Shown here piece after piece: positions 17,830-27,086 of a stretch of 64,000 bases of DNA (position 1 is the first letter of the stretch; each line of letters opens with the position of its first letter). Source of the stretch: Pectobacterium colocasium (GTDB taxonomy: Bacteria; Pseudomonadota; Gammaproteobacteria; Enterobacterales; Enterobacteriaceae); contig NZ_CP084032.1 in the NCBI RefSeq assembly GCF_020181655.1, forward strand, positions 124,001 through 188,000, written 5' to 3'. Below the pieces are notes generated by a model, which made no database searches, was not told where the DNA came from, and saw only the letters and a list, made by a program, of their open reading frames with translations. A program made the translations under genes and the position numbers.

Positions 17830-18578
17830 TGGAAACACTCTGGCCTTACCCGAGCATTGTCGCCCATCGCGGCGGTGGTTCACTGGCTCCAGAAAACACG
17901 CTGGCGGCGATTGATGTCGGCGCCAGCCTCGGTCACAAGATGATCGAATTTGACGCCAAGCTGTCGCAGGACGGCCAGATTTTCCTCCTACACGACGATA
18001 CGCTTGAACGCACCAGCAACGGTTGGGGCATTGCCGGGGAACTGCCGTGGGACAAGCTGGTCGGGCTCGATGTCGGCGGCTGGTACGGTCATAAATTTGT
18101 TGGTGAACGCCTGCCGCTGCTATCGGAAGTGGCAAAACGCTGCGCGCAGTATGGTATGGCAGCCAATATCGAGATTAAACCCACCACCGGATATGAAACC
18201 GAAACCGGGCGGGTGATTGCGCTGGCGGCGCGCCAGCTGTGGGCCGATCATCCGGTTGCACCGCTGCTGTCATCGTTCTCTATCGACGCTCTGGAAGCCG
18301 CGCAACAGGCTGTACCGGAACTCCCGCGCGGGCTGCTGCTGGATGAGTGGGAAGAAGACTGGCCGACGTTAACGCAGCGTCTGGGGTGCGTGTCCATCCA
18401 CCTGAATCACAAACTGCTGACGGCAGAACGCGTCGCGGCGCTGAAAGCCGCGGGTTTACGCATTCTGGTTTATACCGTCAACCAACCTGATCGCGCGCAA
18501 ACTTTGCTGGATTGGGGCGTTGACTGCATCTGCACTGACCGGATAGATTTAATTGGGGCTAACTTCGCGACCGGCTGA
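17829..18578 (+). CDS. ugpQ: Cytoplasmic glycerophosphodiester phosphodiesterase
   Basis: A 249-residue enzyme that hydrolyses glycerophosphodiesters to glycerol-3-phosphate and an alcohol. The GDPD motif begins [19 protein letters not shown], with catalytic His in [30 protein letters not shown] contains metal-binding Glu/Asp and the second His. NIEIKP is the third acidic site. There is no signal peptide, as for UgpQ. The ATG uses the last base of the ugpC stop (TAATG), so it is translationally coupled and completes the ugp operon. Confidence 0.95.
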   Translation: METLWPYPSIVAHRGGGSLAPENTLAAIDVGASLGHKMIEFDAKLSQDGQIFLLHDDTLERTSNGWGIAGELPWDKLVGLDVGGWYGHKFVGERLPLLSEVAKRCAQYGMAANIEIKPTTGYETETGRVIALAARQLWADHPVAPLLSSFSIDALEAAQQAVPELPRGLLLDEWEEDWPTLTQRLGCVSIHLNHKLLTAERVAALKAAGLRILVYTVNQPDRAQTLLDWGVDCICTDRIDLIGANFATG

Positions 18579-18594
18579 GGTCTGCTCATCGCCG

Positions 18595-18710
18595 AATGTC
18601 GATCGTTTAAGGATCGAGATACCGGGGCTACCACGGTGTGAGGCATCCCTGCGGGAACCTCATCACCGTGTTTCCCCTAAATCCATACTCATGATTAAGT
18701 GACCAGCATT
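18595..18710 (+). repeat. Dispersed palindromic repeat, copy A
   Basis: About 115 bases with a long imperfect hairpin: CACGGTGTGAGG pairs with CCTCATCACCGTG around a CCCTGCGGG centre. Flanking blocks GAGATACCGGGGC on the left and GTTTCCCCTAA then AAGTGACCAGCA on the right recur at 29375-29482 and, inverted, at 52197-52306. It lies between ugpQ and the AEC transporter gene. Confidence 0.85.
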
Positions 18711-18785
18711 CGCCTATTGCCGTATTATCTTTGATTGCGGCGGATCCCCTTTCTGACTCGGTGCCGGTAATAAGGAAGTGGCGTC

Positions 18786-19742
18786 ATGCCCGCATTTATT
18801 GTTTCGCTTTGGCACCAGATTTTTCTGTCGTTACCCCTCTTTGTTCTTATCGCGCTCGGCTATAGCCTGATTCGCTACGGTAAATGGCCGACCACCGTGA
18901 CCGACGGCATGACGCGCTTTGTCTTCTCCGTAGCCATGCCCGCCATGCTGTTCCGCCTGATGTCGGATTTTTCCAAACGTCCGGTGGTGGATGCCCGACT
19001 GCTGATCGCCTTTTTCGGCGGCTGCCTGCTGGTGTTTGTCCTAGGCCGCATCGTGGCGCGCAAAGTCTTTCATCTTGATGGCGTCTCCGGCTCGCTGTTT
19101 GCGTTGAGCGGCATCTTCTCCAACAACGTGATGCTGGGGCTGCCGATTGCTACGCTGATGCTGGGCGAAGAGGCAATCCCGTCGGTTGCGCTGGTGGTGG
19201 TGTTTAACGGGCTTATCTTGTGGACGCTGGTGACGGTGTCGGTGGAATGGGCGCGTAACGGGGCGCTGTCGCTACAGGGCTTTACCAAAACCGCGCTGGG
19301 CGTGCTGAAGAACCCGCTGATTATTGGCATTCTGTCCGGTACGGCGTTCAGTCTGACCGGCCTGCCGCTGCCATCGTATGTCGATCAGCCGCTTTCCATG
19401 CTGGGGCAGATTGCCGCGCCGCTGTCGCTGGTGGCACTGGGAATGGGGCTGGCGGAATACCGCGTGCGTGATGGTTGGCAGATTAGCACGGCGATTTGCA
19501 CGATCAAGCTGCTGGTGCAGCCGCTGGTGATCTGGGGGATTGCGATCGCACTCGGTCTGCCGGAAATGGAAACGCGTGCGGTTGTGTTGCTGGGGTCGAT
19601 GGCGGTGGGCGTCAACGTCTATCTGATGTCTCGCCAGTTCGATGTGCTGGGCGGCCCGGTGGCATCCAGCCTGCTGTTATCAACGGCGATGGCGGCATTA
19701 ACCACGCCGTTGATTTTAACGCTGATGGGTGTGCGGTTATAG
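18786..19742 (+). CDS. AEC-family transporter (auxin efflux carrier-like permease)
   Basis: A 318-residue polytopic membrane protein with about ten hydrophobic segments, of the auxin-efflux-carrier/malonate transporter family (MdcF, YfdV type). Family features include the broken helix regions with FSNNVMLGLPIATLMLGEEA near residue 115 and IAAPLSLVALGMGLAEY near residue 210, and MSRQFDVLGGPVASSLLLST near the C-terminus. GGAAG precedes the ATG. It stands alone between repeat elements. Substrates of this family are mostly organic acids; none can be assigned here. Confidence 0.85.
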   Translation: MPAFIVSLWHQIFLSLPLFVLIALGYSLIRYGKWPTTVTDGMTRFVFSVAMPAMLFRLMSDFSKRPVVDARLLIAFFGGCLLVFVLGRIVARKVFHLDGVSGSLFALSGIFSNNVMLGLPIATLMLGEEAIPSVALVVVFNGLILWTLVTVSVEWARNGALSLQGFTKTALGVLKNPLIIGILSGTAFSLTGLPLPSYVDQPLSMLGQIAAPLSLVALGMGLAEYRVRDGWQISTAICTIKLLVQPLVIWGIAIALGLPEMETRAVVLLGSMAVGVNVYLMSRQFDVLGGPVASSLLLSTAMAALTTPLILTLMGVRL

Positions 19743-19798
19743 TCAGCCACGCTTGGCTAGGAAGCCTGTGGTTAGGCATTCTGTTAGTGTTATGTAAT

Positions 19799-20011
19799 GT
19801 TTCGTGCGCGTTTGTTCTCGTGGTTTTCTGCAACCGTTGTCGTATGCGCCCGACACGGTGCGGCTCAATCGCCGCCGCCCCGTGACCCCCGGCTTTTCGC
19901 GGGGAATCACGCCGCTTTGCGGTACCTTCGGTGTTCATGCCCGCTACTCGGACCGCCTGTGACGCGCTCCCGGCGCTGCACAGGCTTTCGCGGTGTCCAT
20001 ACCGCTCATCC
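19799..20011 (+). repeat. Dispersed GC-rich ~210 bp repeat, copy 1
   Basis: This stretch shares ordered blocks with the inverted segment 31681-31891: GTTTCGTGCGCG at one end, GCGCCCGACACGG, CGGCTCAA, CCCCGTGACCCC, GGCTTT, CCTTCG, GGACCGC, GCTTTCGC and GCTCATCC at the other end. The blocks are collinear and span almost the same length. No transposase is present. It fills most of the 343-base gap after the AEC gene. Confidence 0.75.
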
Positions 20012-20085
20012 GGCGGTCATGCCCACCTCAGCGTAATTCTTTACGCGCGTAAGATAATAAAAAACCAAAAGAGCAGACCTGTTGG

Positions 20086-20382
20086 TCAGGGGTTCTGTTG
20101 AATTGGCGGTGGCGGCGTGGTTCTCTGCGACCGCTCCAAATCTTTCTGTAGCTGCTGCTGACGTTGTTGATTCAACTGTTGATTACGCTGCTGGAGCTGC
20201 TGATTCAGTTGCTGTTGCTGCAATTTCTGGTTCTGCTGCATAGTCTGCTGTAGCTGTTTCTGGCTGCTGATGCCATTTTCAAACTGCTGTTGAGGTGTGG
20301 GCGCTTGTGTCGTGTTGGCGCTTGCCACAAGCGGCAGGCCGAGCAATACAGCACAGGCCAATAATGTCTTAGGGTATTTCAT
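20086..20382 (-). CDS. Small exported Gln-rich protein (DUF2756/YhhA-like)
   Basis: A 98-residue protein with a clear signal peptide (MKYPKTLLACAVLLGLPLVASA) followed by an extremely Gln-rich, probably helical mature part and a short TTPPPPIQQNP tail. E. coli has a similar Gln-rich secreted protein, YhhA, next to ugpQ, and here too the gene lies close to the ugp operon, so it is probably the counterpart. I chose the ATG at 20380-20382 because GGAGG lies 4 bases upstream; the longer reading frame has no such signal. Function unknown. Confidence 0.75.
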   Translation of the reverse strand: MKYPKTLLACAVLLGLPLVASANTTQAPTPQQQFENGISSQKQLQQTMQQNQKLQQQQLNQQLQQRNQQLNQQRQQQLQKDLERSQRTTPPPPIQQNP

Positions 20383-20585
20383 TAAACCTCCACACAAGCC
20401 TTCGGCCTGTCGATAAGCCATTTGTGAAACGAAAATGGAATGCCTTTATCTGTAAGATCAAGTGTAATCGCTGTGGGTGAAAACGTCGTGCAGAGTAATC
20501 CGCATTCTGGCGTACAGGTTTTGGGTTGCCCTGTGGGAATGCGCTATACTGCGGCGGAATTTTCCTTCGTGGTTGACGTTATCTC

Positions 20586-21050
20586 ATGTTCCATATCGCG
20601 CTCTATGAGCCTCAAATTGCACCAAACACTGGCAATATCATCCGACTGGCGGCCAATAACGGCTGTACGCTTCATTTAATTGAACCGCTGGGGTTTGATT
20701 TTGAAGAGAAAAAGCTGCGCCGTGCGGGGCTGGATTATCACGATCTGGCGAACGTCAGCCGTCATCAAAACTATCAGGATTTTCTGGCCGCAGTACCGGG
20801 TAAGCGCATCTTCGCTTGTACCACCAAAGGCAGCCGTCCTTATGACCAACCGAGCTACCAGCCCGGTGATGTATTGCTGTTTGGATCGGAAACGTCCGGT
20901 CTGCCGGATGAGATTCGCAATGGCTTCGAACCAGATTTTCGTATCCGCATTCCCATGCAGTCTAATAACCGTAGCCTGAATCTGTCCAATGCGGTGGCGA
21001 TCATCAGCTATGAAGCCTGGCGGCAAAATGGCTTCGGCGGTTGCCTGTAG
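20586..21050 (+). CDS. trmL: tRNA (cytidine/uridine(34)-2'-O)-methyltransferase
   Basis: A 154-residue SPOUT-family methyltransferase that modifies the wobble base of tRNA-Leu isoacceptors using S-adenosylmethionine. It starts [20 protein letters not shown], as TrmL (YibK) does. The knotted C-terminal SAM site is visible as [11 protein letters not shown] and [18 protein letters not shown]. Length matches E. coli TrmL closely. The ribosome-binding site is weak. It is a stand-alone gene convergent with the DUF3142 gene. Confidence 0.95.
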   Translation: MFHIALYEPQIAPNTGNIIRLAANNGCTLHLIEPLGFDFEEKKLRRAGLDYHDLANVSRHQNYQDFLAAVPGKRIFACTTKGSRPYDQPSYQPGDVLLFGSETSGLPDEIRNGFEPDFRIRIPMQSNNRSLNLSNAVAIISYEAWRQNGFGGCL

Positions 21051-21060
21051 CCACGGTTTG

Positions 21061-21861
21061 CTACAGCTTGCCGGTGGCGGATTTTTTCAGCGGCGGATTC
21101 ACCAGAAAAACCACTTCCCCGCGATAATACGGTGAAGTGGCAAGGCGCTGCTGCCACTGTGGTTCCCACTTGCCGTTTTGTACCAGCCCTACTCGGAAAG
21201 GCAGAGCCAGTTTCAGCAGTGCGGGCAGGTACTCGGCGTAGTTGGTAATGGTGCTGCGCCCCTGATAGGTCTGCACCACCACTTCATCCAGCTTGCCCTG
21301 TAAACGGTTCAACGCCGACACATCCCCGGTTTTCGACCAGTCGAGCAGCCCGGTAATGCTGAGCTGACAATCTTCGGGTAAACGCTCGCGCAGCTGTGTC
21401 AGAAACGCGACATAACCTGCTAACTGATAGCTTTTCGCGTCAAAATCAATCTGAATCCCGACAGACTGATTACCGTGGCGCTGCCATTTTTCTCGCAGTT
21501 TTAGCATCCGGTTCAAATGGCGATCGGAAAGCTCCAGCGTGGTCATGCGGAAAGCCAGCCAGACACGGTTAACGCGCAGCTGGCTGGGCGGGATCCCCTG
21601 ACGCAGGAAAACGACTTTGCCCTGACGGCGAGCCACTTCTCCCTGATGCAAGTACAGCGTCTGTGCCTGATGCAGGATGGGCTGCGGTCTTACCGCCGCC
21701 CACAGCCAGAAATCCTGATAGCGCGTAGCATCAACGATGGTGGGTGCCGCGTGGGTGGTTAACGGTGCTGCGTTAGCGGAAGCGGCCTGCGTAAAGAATG
21801 CAAGCAGGCCGATCAGCACGATTGACGGCGTTACCAGTAATAATCGAGCTTGTCTGCCCAC
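21061..21861 (-). CDS. DUF3142-family exported protein
   Basis: A 266-residue protein with an N-terminal hydrophobic segment (LLVTPSIVLIGLLAFFTQAASANA), either a signal peptide or an anchor. A single domain follows with FWLWAAVRPQPILHQAQTLYLHQGEV, VGIQIDFDAKSY and LVQNGKWEPQW, which I recognise as DUF3142. The IQIDFDAKS strand followed by ITGLLDW and VVQTYQ is reminiscent of a TIM-barrel glycosidase-like fold, but catalytic function is not known. Its start lies 31 bases inside the end of the preceding gene, so the two are translationally coupled and probably work together. Confidence 0.75.
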   Translation of the reverse strand: MGRQARLLLVTPSIVLIGLLAFFTQAASANAAPLTTHAAPTIVDATRYQDFWLWAAVRPQPILHQAQTLYLHQGEVARRQGKVVFLRQGIPPSQLRVNRVWLAFRMTTLELSDRHLNRMLKLREKWQRHGNQSVGIQIDFDAKSYQLAGYVAFLTQLRERLPEDCQLSITGLLDWSKTGDVSALNRLQGKLDEVVVQTYQGRSTITNYAEYLPALLKLALPFRVGLVQNGKWEPQWQQRLATSPYYRGEVVFLVNPPLKKSATGKL

Positions 21862-24005
21862 ACGCTGCCTTTGTACTTGGTTTTCAGTTGGGTAAACCAG
21901 GCTTTGCGAGTGGCTTTGCTGATTTCCTGTGGGCCACAGTCGTTATAGCCGCTCGGCGCATAGCAGTAGACCGCGCGATATAGGGCATAGGTTTTGTCTT
22001 CCGGCGGCGCTTTCGGATCGGCAATCACCCGCATATAACCATCCAGACGATTATATTCGGTGCCGACGAATTGCGTTGGCGCGTTGGTGAGCCCACTCAA
22101 CATGCTACCTTCACCCCAGTCGAAGCCCACGCTGTTATTGGTACGCAGGAAAAATTCGCCGAGGCAGTTAATCGCTCGGGCGTCATTGGGGCGTTGGTTC
22201 AGCGTCGTGACCACGTCATTCAGCGCCGGACATTGATAGTCTTCTTCGGTGTCGCTGCCATCCCAATCAAACGCCGTCAGATCTTCCTGATTCCAGCTTT
22301 GATTTTCGCTGCTGACCAGCGGTGCGATGTCTTTTCGCAACTGAACATCTTTGAGATAGCTGGCGTAATCGCCATGAGTCAGCGATTTGGTTAACAATGT
22401 ATGCAGCGCGATAGCCCGCTCCTCATGGCTCTGTTGCGGACCTGTTTGCTGACGGAGCAAATCGGCGTTGGCGCTAATCTTCAGCACGGCGGAACGGAAA
22501 CGCAGATTTTTCACCGGGCTGTCGGCGGTAAAGATCCGCTCGGGGTGACCCGCTTTGACCAGCGTTTCCGCCAGTGCCAGTTGCAGGAACTGATTTTGCG
22601 TGTACCCCATATTACGCGTTAACAGCTGGCGCCAGTGTGTTTCCGCCTCATCCCAGCGCTCCAGACGCACCAGCGCCCGGCCGCGCAGCACTTGCAAACT
22701 AAAACGCACGGTATCGGTGAGATCGTTGGCTTGTGTCGCGGGAACGCTGTTAACCACGGCAGCGTAATCTTTTTGACCATAAAACAGCTGGGCGGCTTGA
22801 AGGTAGCTAAACGCGTCCTGCATGTTGTTTTGCTCAAACAGCGGTTTCTGTACGGCCAGTTCGTCAGCGGATAAGGCGGGTAATGCCAGCCAGCCTTCAT
22901 CTGAACGCAAGCGCTTGAGGTCTTGCACCATCGTCAACGGCGCGCTGTCTGGCGCACTGGTAAACTGACTATTTTCCAGCAGTTTATTGTCTATCTCATC
23001 GTTCAATTCAAGGAGGTCTTCGACATCGGTGGTGCCGTCCAGTTCGTGTTGGTACGTTTTCGCCAGGGCATTCGTATCATTCATGATCCAGTAGGCGCGG
23101 CGATACAGTCCGTTAGCGGAATCGACGTATTGTCCCTCGGGATACTGCTTCAGGTAGTCATCAATATGCTGAACGGCCAGTTGAGCGGCGGCCTTATCGG
23201 CTTTACTGGCATCGAACATGTTGTATTCATCAAGCGCGTTTTCCATGGCTTTATTGATTGCCACGCGAATCAGCATGTAGCGTGAGGTTTCGGCCACCCA
23301 CGGCTGTGGTGAGGAGATTAACGCCTGAAAACCGCTTTCCGCCTCATCAAAATGGCCCTGATAAAACGCCAGAACCGCAAACAGGTAGTGCATGAGTGCG
23401 CCAGCATGCCCTTCGTCCGGCAAGCTGACCAGACCCTCATTCAGCGCCTCTTTGGTATACAACGGGTTGAGGAGATTTACCCGTTGATGAGCCAGCAGCG
23501 TGCGCTGTTCCTCGGTGAGTTGCTTGTCTGCCAGTAGAACGTCGAAAAACGCTTCCAGCGTGGAGAGCGCATTGGAAATATGCCGTCCTTCGTTATCATC
23601 AGGTGAAAACGTGGAGATGGTGCTCTGAACAGATAAAGGAAGATTCAGCTGCTTTGCTTTATTGAGCGTGGAGAGATAAGGCGCATCCGCCGTGACATCT
23701 TCTCCTGCCTCTGACGTCTGATGCGTTTCCGTCGCCGCGATCCCCATGACTCGGTAGGCCGTAAAAGGGTCGATACGTGAACGCGTTTGATCGGGTAAAG
23801 GATGGGGTAACGGAAGCGAAATTCCGTGGAGGCGGCTTTGCAGCAACATCAGATTCGTACGTGTGTCATTACCCGGTTGCAGGTAAGGCAAGGCGGACAT
23901 GCCGCATTCTGAGTCGGAAAAGCCGCACACTCCATCGCTGGAACTGAATGCCTGACTGCTCATTAACGCGGTCAGTACGCCAGCCAGCAGCGTTACTCCT
24001 TTCAT
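21831..24005 (-). CDS. Large exported protein of unknown function
   Basis: A 724-residue protein with a signal peptide (MKGVTLLAGVLTALMSSQAF). The mature part is mostly helical, with repeated patterns such as YLFAVLAFYQGHFDEAESGF, FSYLQAAQLFYGQKDYAAVV and LVRLERWDEAETHWRQLL that resemble tetratricopeptide-type helix pairs. Several cysteines (CGFSDSEC near the N-terminus, others near the C-terminus) suggest disulfides in the periplasm. I do not recognise the family. It is the first gene of a two-gene operon with the DUF3142 protein and starts 180 bases downstream of cpxA on the same strand. Confidence 0.75.
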   Translation of the reverse strand: MKGVTLLAGVLTALMSSQAFSSSDGVCGFSDSECGMSALPYLQPGNDTRTNLMLLQSRLHGISLPLPHPLPDQTRSRIDPFTAYRVMGIAATETHQTSEAGEDVTADAPYLSTLNKAKQLNLPLSVQSTISTFSPDDNEGRHISNALSTLEAFFDVLLADKQLTEEQRTLLAHQRVNLLNPLYTKEALNEGLVSLPDEGHAGALMHYLFAVLAFYQGHFDEAESGFQALISSPQPWVAETSRYMLIRVAINKAMENALDEYNMFDASKADKAAAQLAVQHIDDYLKQYPEGQYVDSANGLYRRAYWIMNDTNALAKTYQHELDGTTDVEDLLELNDEIDNKLLENSQFTSAPDSAPLTMVQDLKRLRSDEGWLALPALSADELAVQKPLFEQNNMQDAFSYLQAAQLFYGQKDYAAVVNSVPATQANDLTDTVRFSLQVLRGRALVRLERWDEAETHWRQLLTRNMGYTQNQFLQLALAETLVKAGHPERIFTADSPVKNLRFRSAVLKISANADLLRQQTGPQQSHEERAIALHTLLTKSLTHGDYASYLKDVQLRKDIAPLVSSENQSWNQEDLTAFDWDGSDTEEDYQCPALNDVVTTLNQRPNDARAINCLGEFFLRTNNSVGFDWGEGSMLSGLTNAPTQFVGTEYNRLDGYMRVIADPKAPPEDKTYALYRAVYCYAPSGYNDCGPQEISKATRKAWFTQLKTKYKGSVWADKLDYYW

Positions 24006-24124
24006 GGTTGGTATCCTTCATTTAACACGGGTCTTGCCTGTTTTCGGCATGAGTGGGGATCACTCTACGCAATCGCGTAAAAAACGCAATCCAGTGTAAC
24101 TTTGAGAAGGTAAACAGAACATGA

Positions 24125-24146
24125 CAGGTGCCCTATCGGGCACCTG
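24125..24146 (-). terminator. Hairpin downstream of cpxA
   Basis: Perfect 9 bp stem CAGGTGCCC / GGGCACCTG with a TATC loop, about 40 bases after the cpxA stop. There is no T run, so it may be a stability element rather than an efficient terminator. Confidence 0.5.
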
Positions 24147-24185
24147 AATGTGAAAACGTCGGCGGCGAGGAAGAAGCTGTCCGAT

Positions 24186-25556
24186 TTACCGTTGATGCAA
24201 CGGCAGCCAGATGATTAAGCGCAATCCACCCAGCGTGCTGTCTTCCGCTTTTACCCAGCCTTTATGCTGCGTAATGGCGGTTTCCACGATGGCAAGCCCC
24301 AAACCGCTGCCGCCGGATTCACGGTCACGCGCTTCATCCGTGCGGTAGAAGGGGCGGAAAATCTGTTCGCGATCTTCCGGGCTCACTCCGGGGCCGTCAT
24401 CATCCACTTTGATGGTGATGCCCTGATTATCCACTGAAAAGGCCACTTCGATGTGGTTGTGAGAATAGCGCAGCGCGTTGCGCACGATATTTTCCAGCGC
24501 ACTGTCGAGCGAGGCAGGGTTGCCAAAGAGCGTCCACGGCCCCGGTGGATAAGGTACTTCCAGCGTTTTCCCCATCTGCTCGGCTTCAAAGGCGGCATCG
24601 TCCAGCACATTGCCCCACAGCTCATCGGCGCGTAGGAATTCACGGGTCAGCTCGTTCTTGTGCTGATTGCGTGAGAGCACCAGCAGATCGTTAATCATGC
24701 TGTCGAGCCGCTGCGTTTCCGTCTCGATGCGGTTCAGCTCATTGCCTTCCCCCTGACGTCGACGCAGTAGCGCCGTTGCCAACTGCAAGCGCGTCAGCGG
24801 CGTGCGCAGCTCATGAGAGATATCCGACAGCAGACGTTGCTGCGCGGTAACCATCCGTTCCAGCGCGCTGACCATCTGGTTAAAGCTGACGCCCGTCGCC
24901 TGAAACTCCTGCGGGCCGGATTCCAGCTCAGGATGCTGGCGTAAGTTGCCTTTGGCGACTTCATCGGCAGCATGTTTGAGTTTACGCGCGGGTTTTGCCA
25001 GACTCCAGGCAAGCCAGAGCAGCAGCGGTGAACTGATCAACATGGTGAAGATCAGCAGCAGTAAAGGTCGGTCAAACAGCAGGCTGATGAAATCCGACTG
25101 CGGACTGCTGGCAGGGCGAATCAGGTAGAGTTGGTAGTTGTCATCACCATCGCGGATCGCAAAAGGACCGAGCAGCTCAATGCGGCCGTAATTTTTCTTT
25201 TGCGGGTGGTCGGCGTTATCCGATAGCCCGATAAAATTACGCACAATCGGGGTTTCATGTTTTTCTACGCCAAAGATCCGGCCTTCACTGGTGACCAGAA
25301 AAAGGCGCTGTCCCGGCGGAGCCCACTTCTCCAACACCCAGAACAGCCGTAGCCACCAGCGCAGATCGTTGGCGGGCGTGTTGGCAAGGTCTGCTTCAAT
25401 GTGCTGTTCCAGCATGATGCCCTGTCGCTGCTCGTTTTCCAGCAAGGCGGTAAGCTGGCGCGAGTCCAGCTTGGGCACCATCAGAACCAACATGAGTACT
25501 AGCGCCAGCGTTAACCAAAAAATGGCAAAAATACGGGCGGTCAAACTATTGATCAT
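24186..25556 (-). CDS. cpxA: Envelope-stress sensor histidine kinase CpxA
   Basis: A 456-residue inner-membrane histidine kinase. Membrane segment 1 is at residues 7-27 and segment 2 at about 164-184 (LLLLIFTMLISSPLLLWLAWS), enclosing the periplasmic sensor that CpxP inhibits. HAMP follows. The HisKA motif SHELRTPLTRL near residue 248 carries the phosphorylated His. N, G1 and G2 boxes are NIVRNALRYSHN, DDGPGVSPEDREQIF and GGSGLGLAIVE. The start overlaps the cpxR stop by 4 bases. Confidence 0.97.
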   Translation of the reverse strand: MINSLTARIFAIFWLTLALVLMLVLMVPKLDSRQLTALLENEQRQGIMLEQHIEADLANTPANDLRWWLRLFWVLEKWAPPGQRLFLVTSEGRIFGVEKHETPIVRNFIGLSDNADHPQKKNYGRIELLGPFAIRDGDDNYQLYLIRPASSPQSDFISLLFDRPLLLLIFTMLISSPLLLWLAWSLAKPARKLKHAADEVAKGNLRQHPELESGPQEFQATGVSFNQMVSALERMVTAQQRLLSDISHELRTPLTRLQLATALLRRRQGEGNELNRIETETQRLDSMINDLLVLSRNQHKNELTREFLRADELWGNVLDDAAFEAEQMGKTLEVPYPPGPWTLFGNPASLDSALENIVRNALRYSHNHIEVAFSVDNQGITIKVDDDGPGVSPEDREQIFRPFYRTDEARDRESGGSGLGLAIVETAITQHKGWVKAEDSTLGGLRLIIWLPLHQR

Positions 25557-26251
25557 GCAGCGGATACCATCAGATAGCCTCGTCCACGCAGCGTTTTAAA
25601 CCAGGGCAAACCGTCCTTGCGTTCTGGCAATTTACGGCGCAGGTTCGAGATATGCATATCGATCGCGCGGTCAAATGGCGTCAGGCGTTTCCCCAGCACT
25701 TCCTGGCTTAAATGCTCGCGGGAAACCACCTGTCCCAGCCGCTGGGCTAACAGATAGAGCAGCGTAAATTCGGTGCCTGTCAGATCCAGCACAACATCGT
25801 CAAAGCTGGCTTCCTGCCGTCCGGGATTCAGACGCAGGCCGTCGACTTCCAGCGTCGGTGCGCTGTTATCGCCCGCCTGCTGTTGATCGGTCCAGTTCGA
25901 ACGGCGGAGAATCGCGCGAATTCGCGCCACCAGTTCCCGGTCGTTAAACGGCTTCGGCAGGTAATCATCGGCACCCAGTTCCAGACCCAGAACGCGGTCT
26001 AATTCGCTGCCGCGAGCGGTCAGCATAATGACTGGTGTTTGATGCTGCTGTCGTAGTTCTTTTAATGTATCGATACCGTTTTTCTTCGGCATCATTACGT
26101 CCAGTAATAACAGGTCAATCGTGCTATCTAATACCTGTAACGCCTGCTCGCCGTCGTAGGCGACAACGACGTTAAAACCTTCCATTTCGAGCAACTCTTT
26201 CAATAAAGCCGTTAGCTCTCTATCGTCATCAACCAGCAGAATTTTATTCAT
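25553..26251 (-). CDS. cpxR: Envelope-stress response regulator CpxR
   Basis: A 232-residue OmpR-type response regulator. The receiver domain has acidic residues in LLVDDD, the phosphoacceptor Asp51 in LLLLDVMMP and a Lys in DYLPKPF. The C-terminal winged helix ends FKTLRGRGYLMVS. I chose the ATG at 26249-26251 (MNKILLVDDD), which matches E. coli CpxR in length and has GAGAAAAC upstream; an upstream ATG would add 11 unrelated residues. It is divergent from cpxP, with a CpxR box between them. Confidence 0.97.
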   Translation of the reverse strand: MNKILLVDDDRELTALLKELLEMEGFNVVVAYDGEQALQVLDSTIDLLLLDVMMPKKNGIDTLKELRQQHQTPVIMLTARGSELDRVLGLELGADDYLPKPFNDRELVARIRAILRRSNWTDQQQAGDNSAPTLEVDGLRLNPGRQEASFDDVVLDLTGTEFTLLYLLAQRLGQVVSREHLSQEVLGKRLTPFDRAIDMHISNLRRKLPERKDGLPWFKTLRGRGYLMVSAA

Positions 26252-26305
26252 GTTTTCTCTACCTCCAAGGGCAAAATACGACATAGATTAGCGCTATTCC
26301 ATGAC

Positions 26306-26320
26306 TTTACGTAGTTTTAC
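26306..26320 (-). promoter_or_regulatory. CpxR box between cpxR and cpxP
   Basis: On the minus strand GTAAA-ACTAC-GTAAA, an exact match to the CpxR consensus GTAAA-N5-GTAAA. It lies 55 bases before cpxR and 85 before cpxP, so it can serve autoregulation of cpxRA and stress induction of cpxP. Confidence 0.85.
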
Positions 26321-26404
26321 ATCCTCTGACGCATGTTTGCAGCAAGATGCGTAGACTCCTGCTCATTGATTCACAAAATGACGTACCGCTCTGGAGAGTT
26401 ATCG

Positions 26405-26929
26405 ATGCAACAGTTCGCAACCTTATCTCTTGCTTCACTGCTTATGCTAGGCACTTTTACCGCCGTTGCAGCAGAAAGTGGAGACGCCTCGGCGAGCGGC
26501 TGGCACATCGATGATTCCGCCATAAAAGGCGTATCCGGTCAGCAAGGTATGTTCGATGGCGTGAGGTTGACTGAGCAACAGCGCCAGCAAATGCGTGATT
26601 TGATGCACCAGAGCCGTCAAGACAAACCGGCGTTTAACACTGAAGATGTTAAAGCCATGCACAAGCTGGTGACGGCGGAAACGTTTGATGAAGCAGCGGT
26701 GCGAGCGCAGATAACCCGAATGATGACTGTGCAGATTGAGCGTCAGATTAAGATGACCCGAGTACGCAACCAAATGTACAACCTGCTGACGCCAGCGCAG
26801 AAAGAAATATTAGAGCTGAAGCATAAGCAACGCATGAAAGAGATGCAGCAGCAGGTATCCATGTTTAACCAGATGTCCGCGCCATCACCAGGCACGACAA
26901 ACGATGTTGAGACAGATAGTCCCGAGTAG
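26405..26929 (+). CDS. cpxP: Periplasmic Cpx repressor CpxP
   Basis: A 174-residue periplasmic adaptor that binds the CpxA sensor and keeps it off. A signal peptide covers about residues 1-23, ending AVAAES. The mature protein has MFDGVRLTEQQRQQMRDLM and later VRNQMYNLLTPAQKEILELKH, the two LTxxQ motifs of the CpxP/Spy family. I chose the ATG at 26405 with CTGGAGAG upstream; the longer ORF has 24 extra residues and no export signal in front. A strong terminator follows about 110 bases after the stop. Confidence 0.94.
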   Translation: MQQFATLSLASLLMLGTFTAVAAESGDASASGWHIDDSAIKGVSGQQGMFDGVRLTEQQRQQMRDLMHQSRQDKPAFNTEDVKAMHKLVTAETFDEAAVRAQITRMMTVQIERQIKMTRVRNQMYNLLTPAQKEILELKHKQRMKEMQQQVSMFNQMSAPSPGTTNDVETDSPE

Positions 26930-27034
26930 TAGCGCTAGTGTAGTAAGCAGTAAACGTAGTGCAGTCCGAGTAGTAATGTGTAGTAGGTACACACCCTGTT
27001 TTTCCTTGCCATAGACACCATCCCTGTCTTTTTG

Positions 27035-27062
27035 CCCTCCATGATGGAGGGTTTTTTTTTGC
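27035..27062 (+). terminator. Rho-independent terminator after cpxP
   Basis: Stem CCCTCCA / TGGAGGG with a 3-base loop (27035-27051), followed by ten or more T. A classic strong terminator. Confidence 0.9.
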
Positions 27063-27086
27063 TTTTTTAAAAGCGGCAACATATTT

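Noticed and set aside
19797..20036. Open frames inside the GC-rich repeats at 19.8 kb and 31.7 kb
   Set aside because: The two repeat copies do not keep a common reading frame, so the conservation is not at the protein level.
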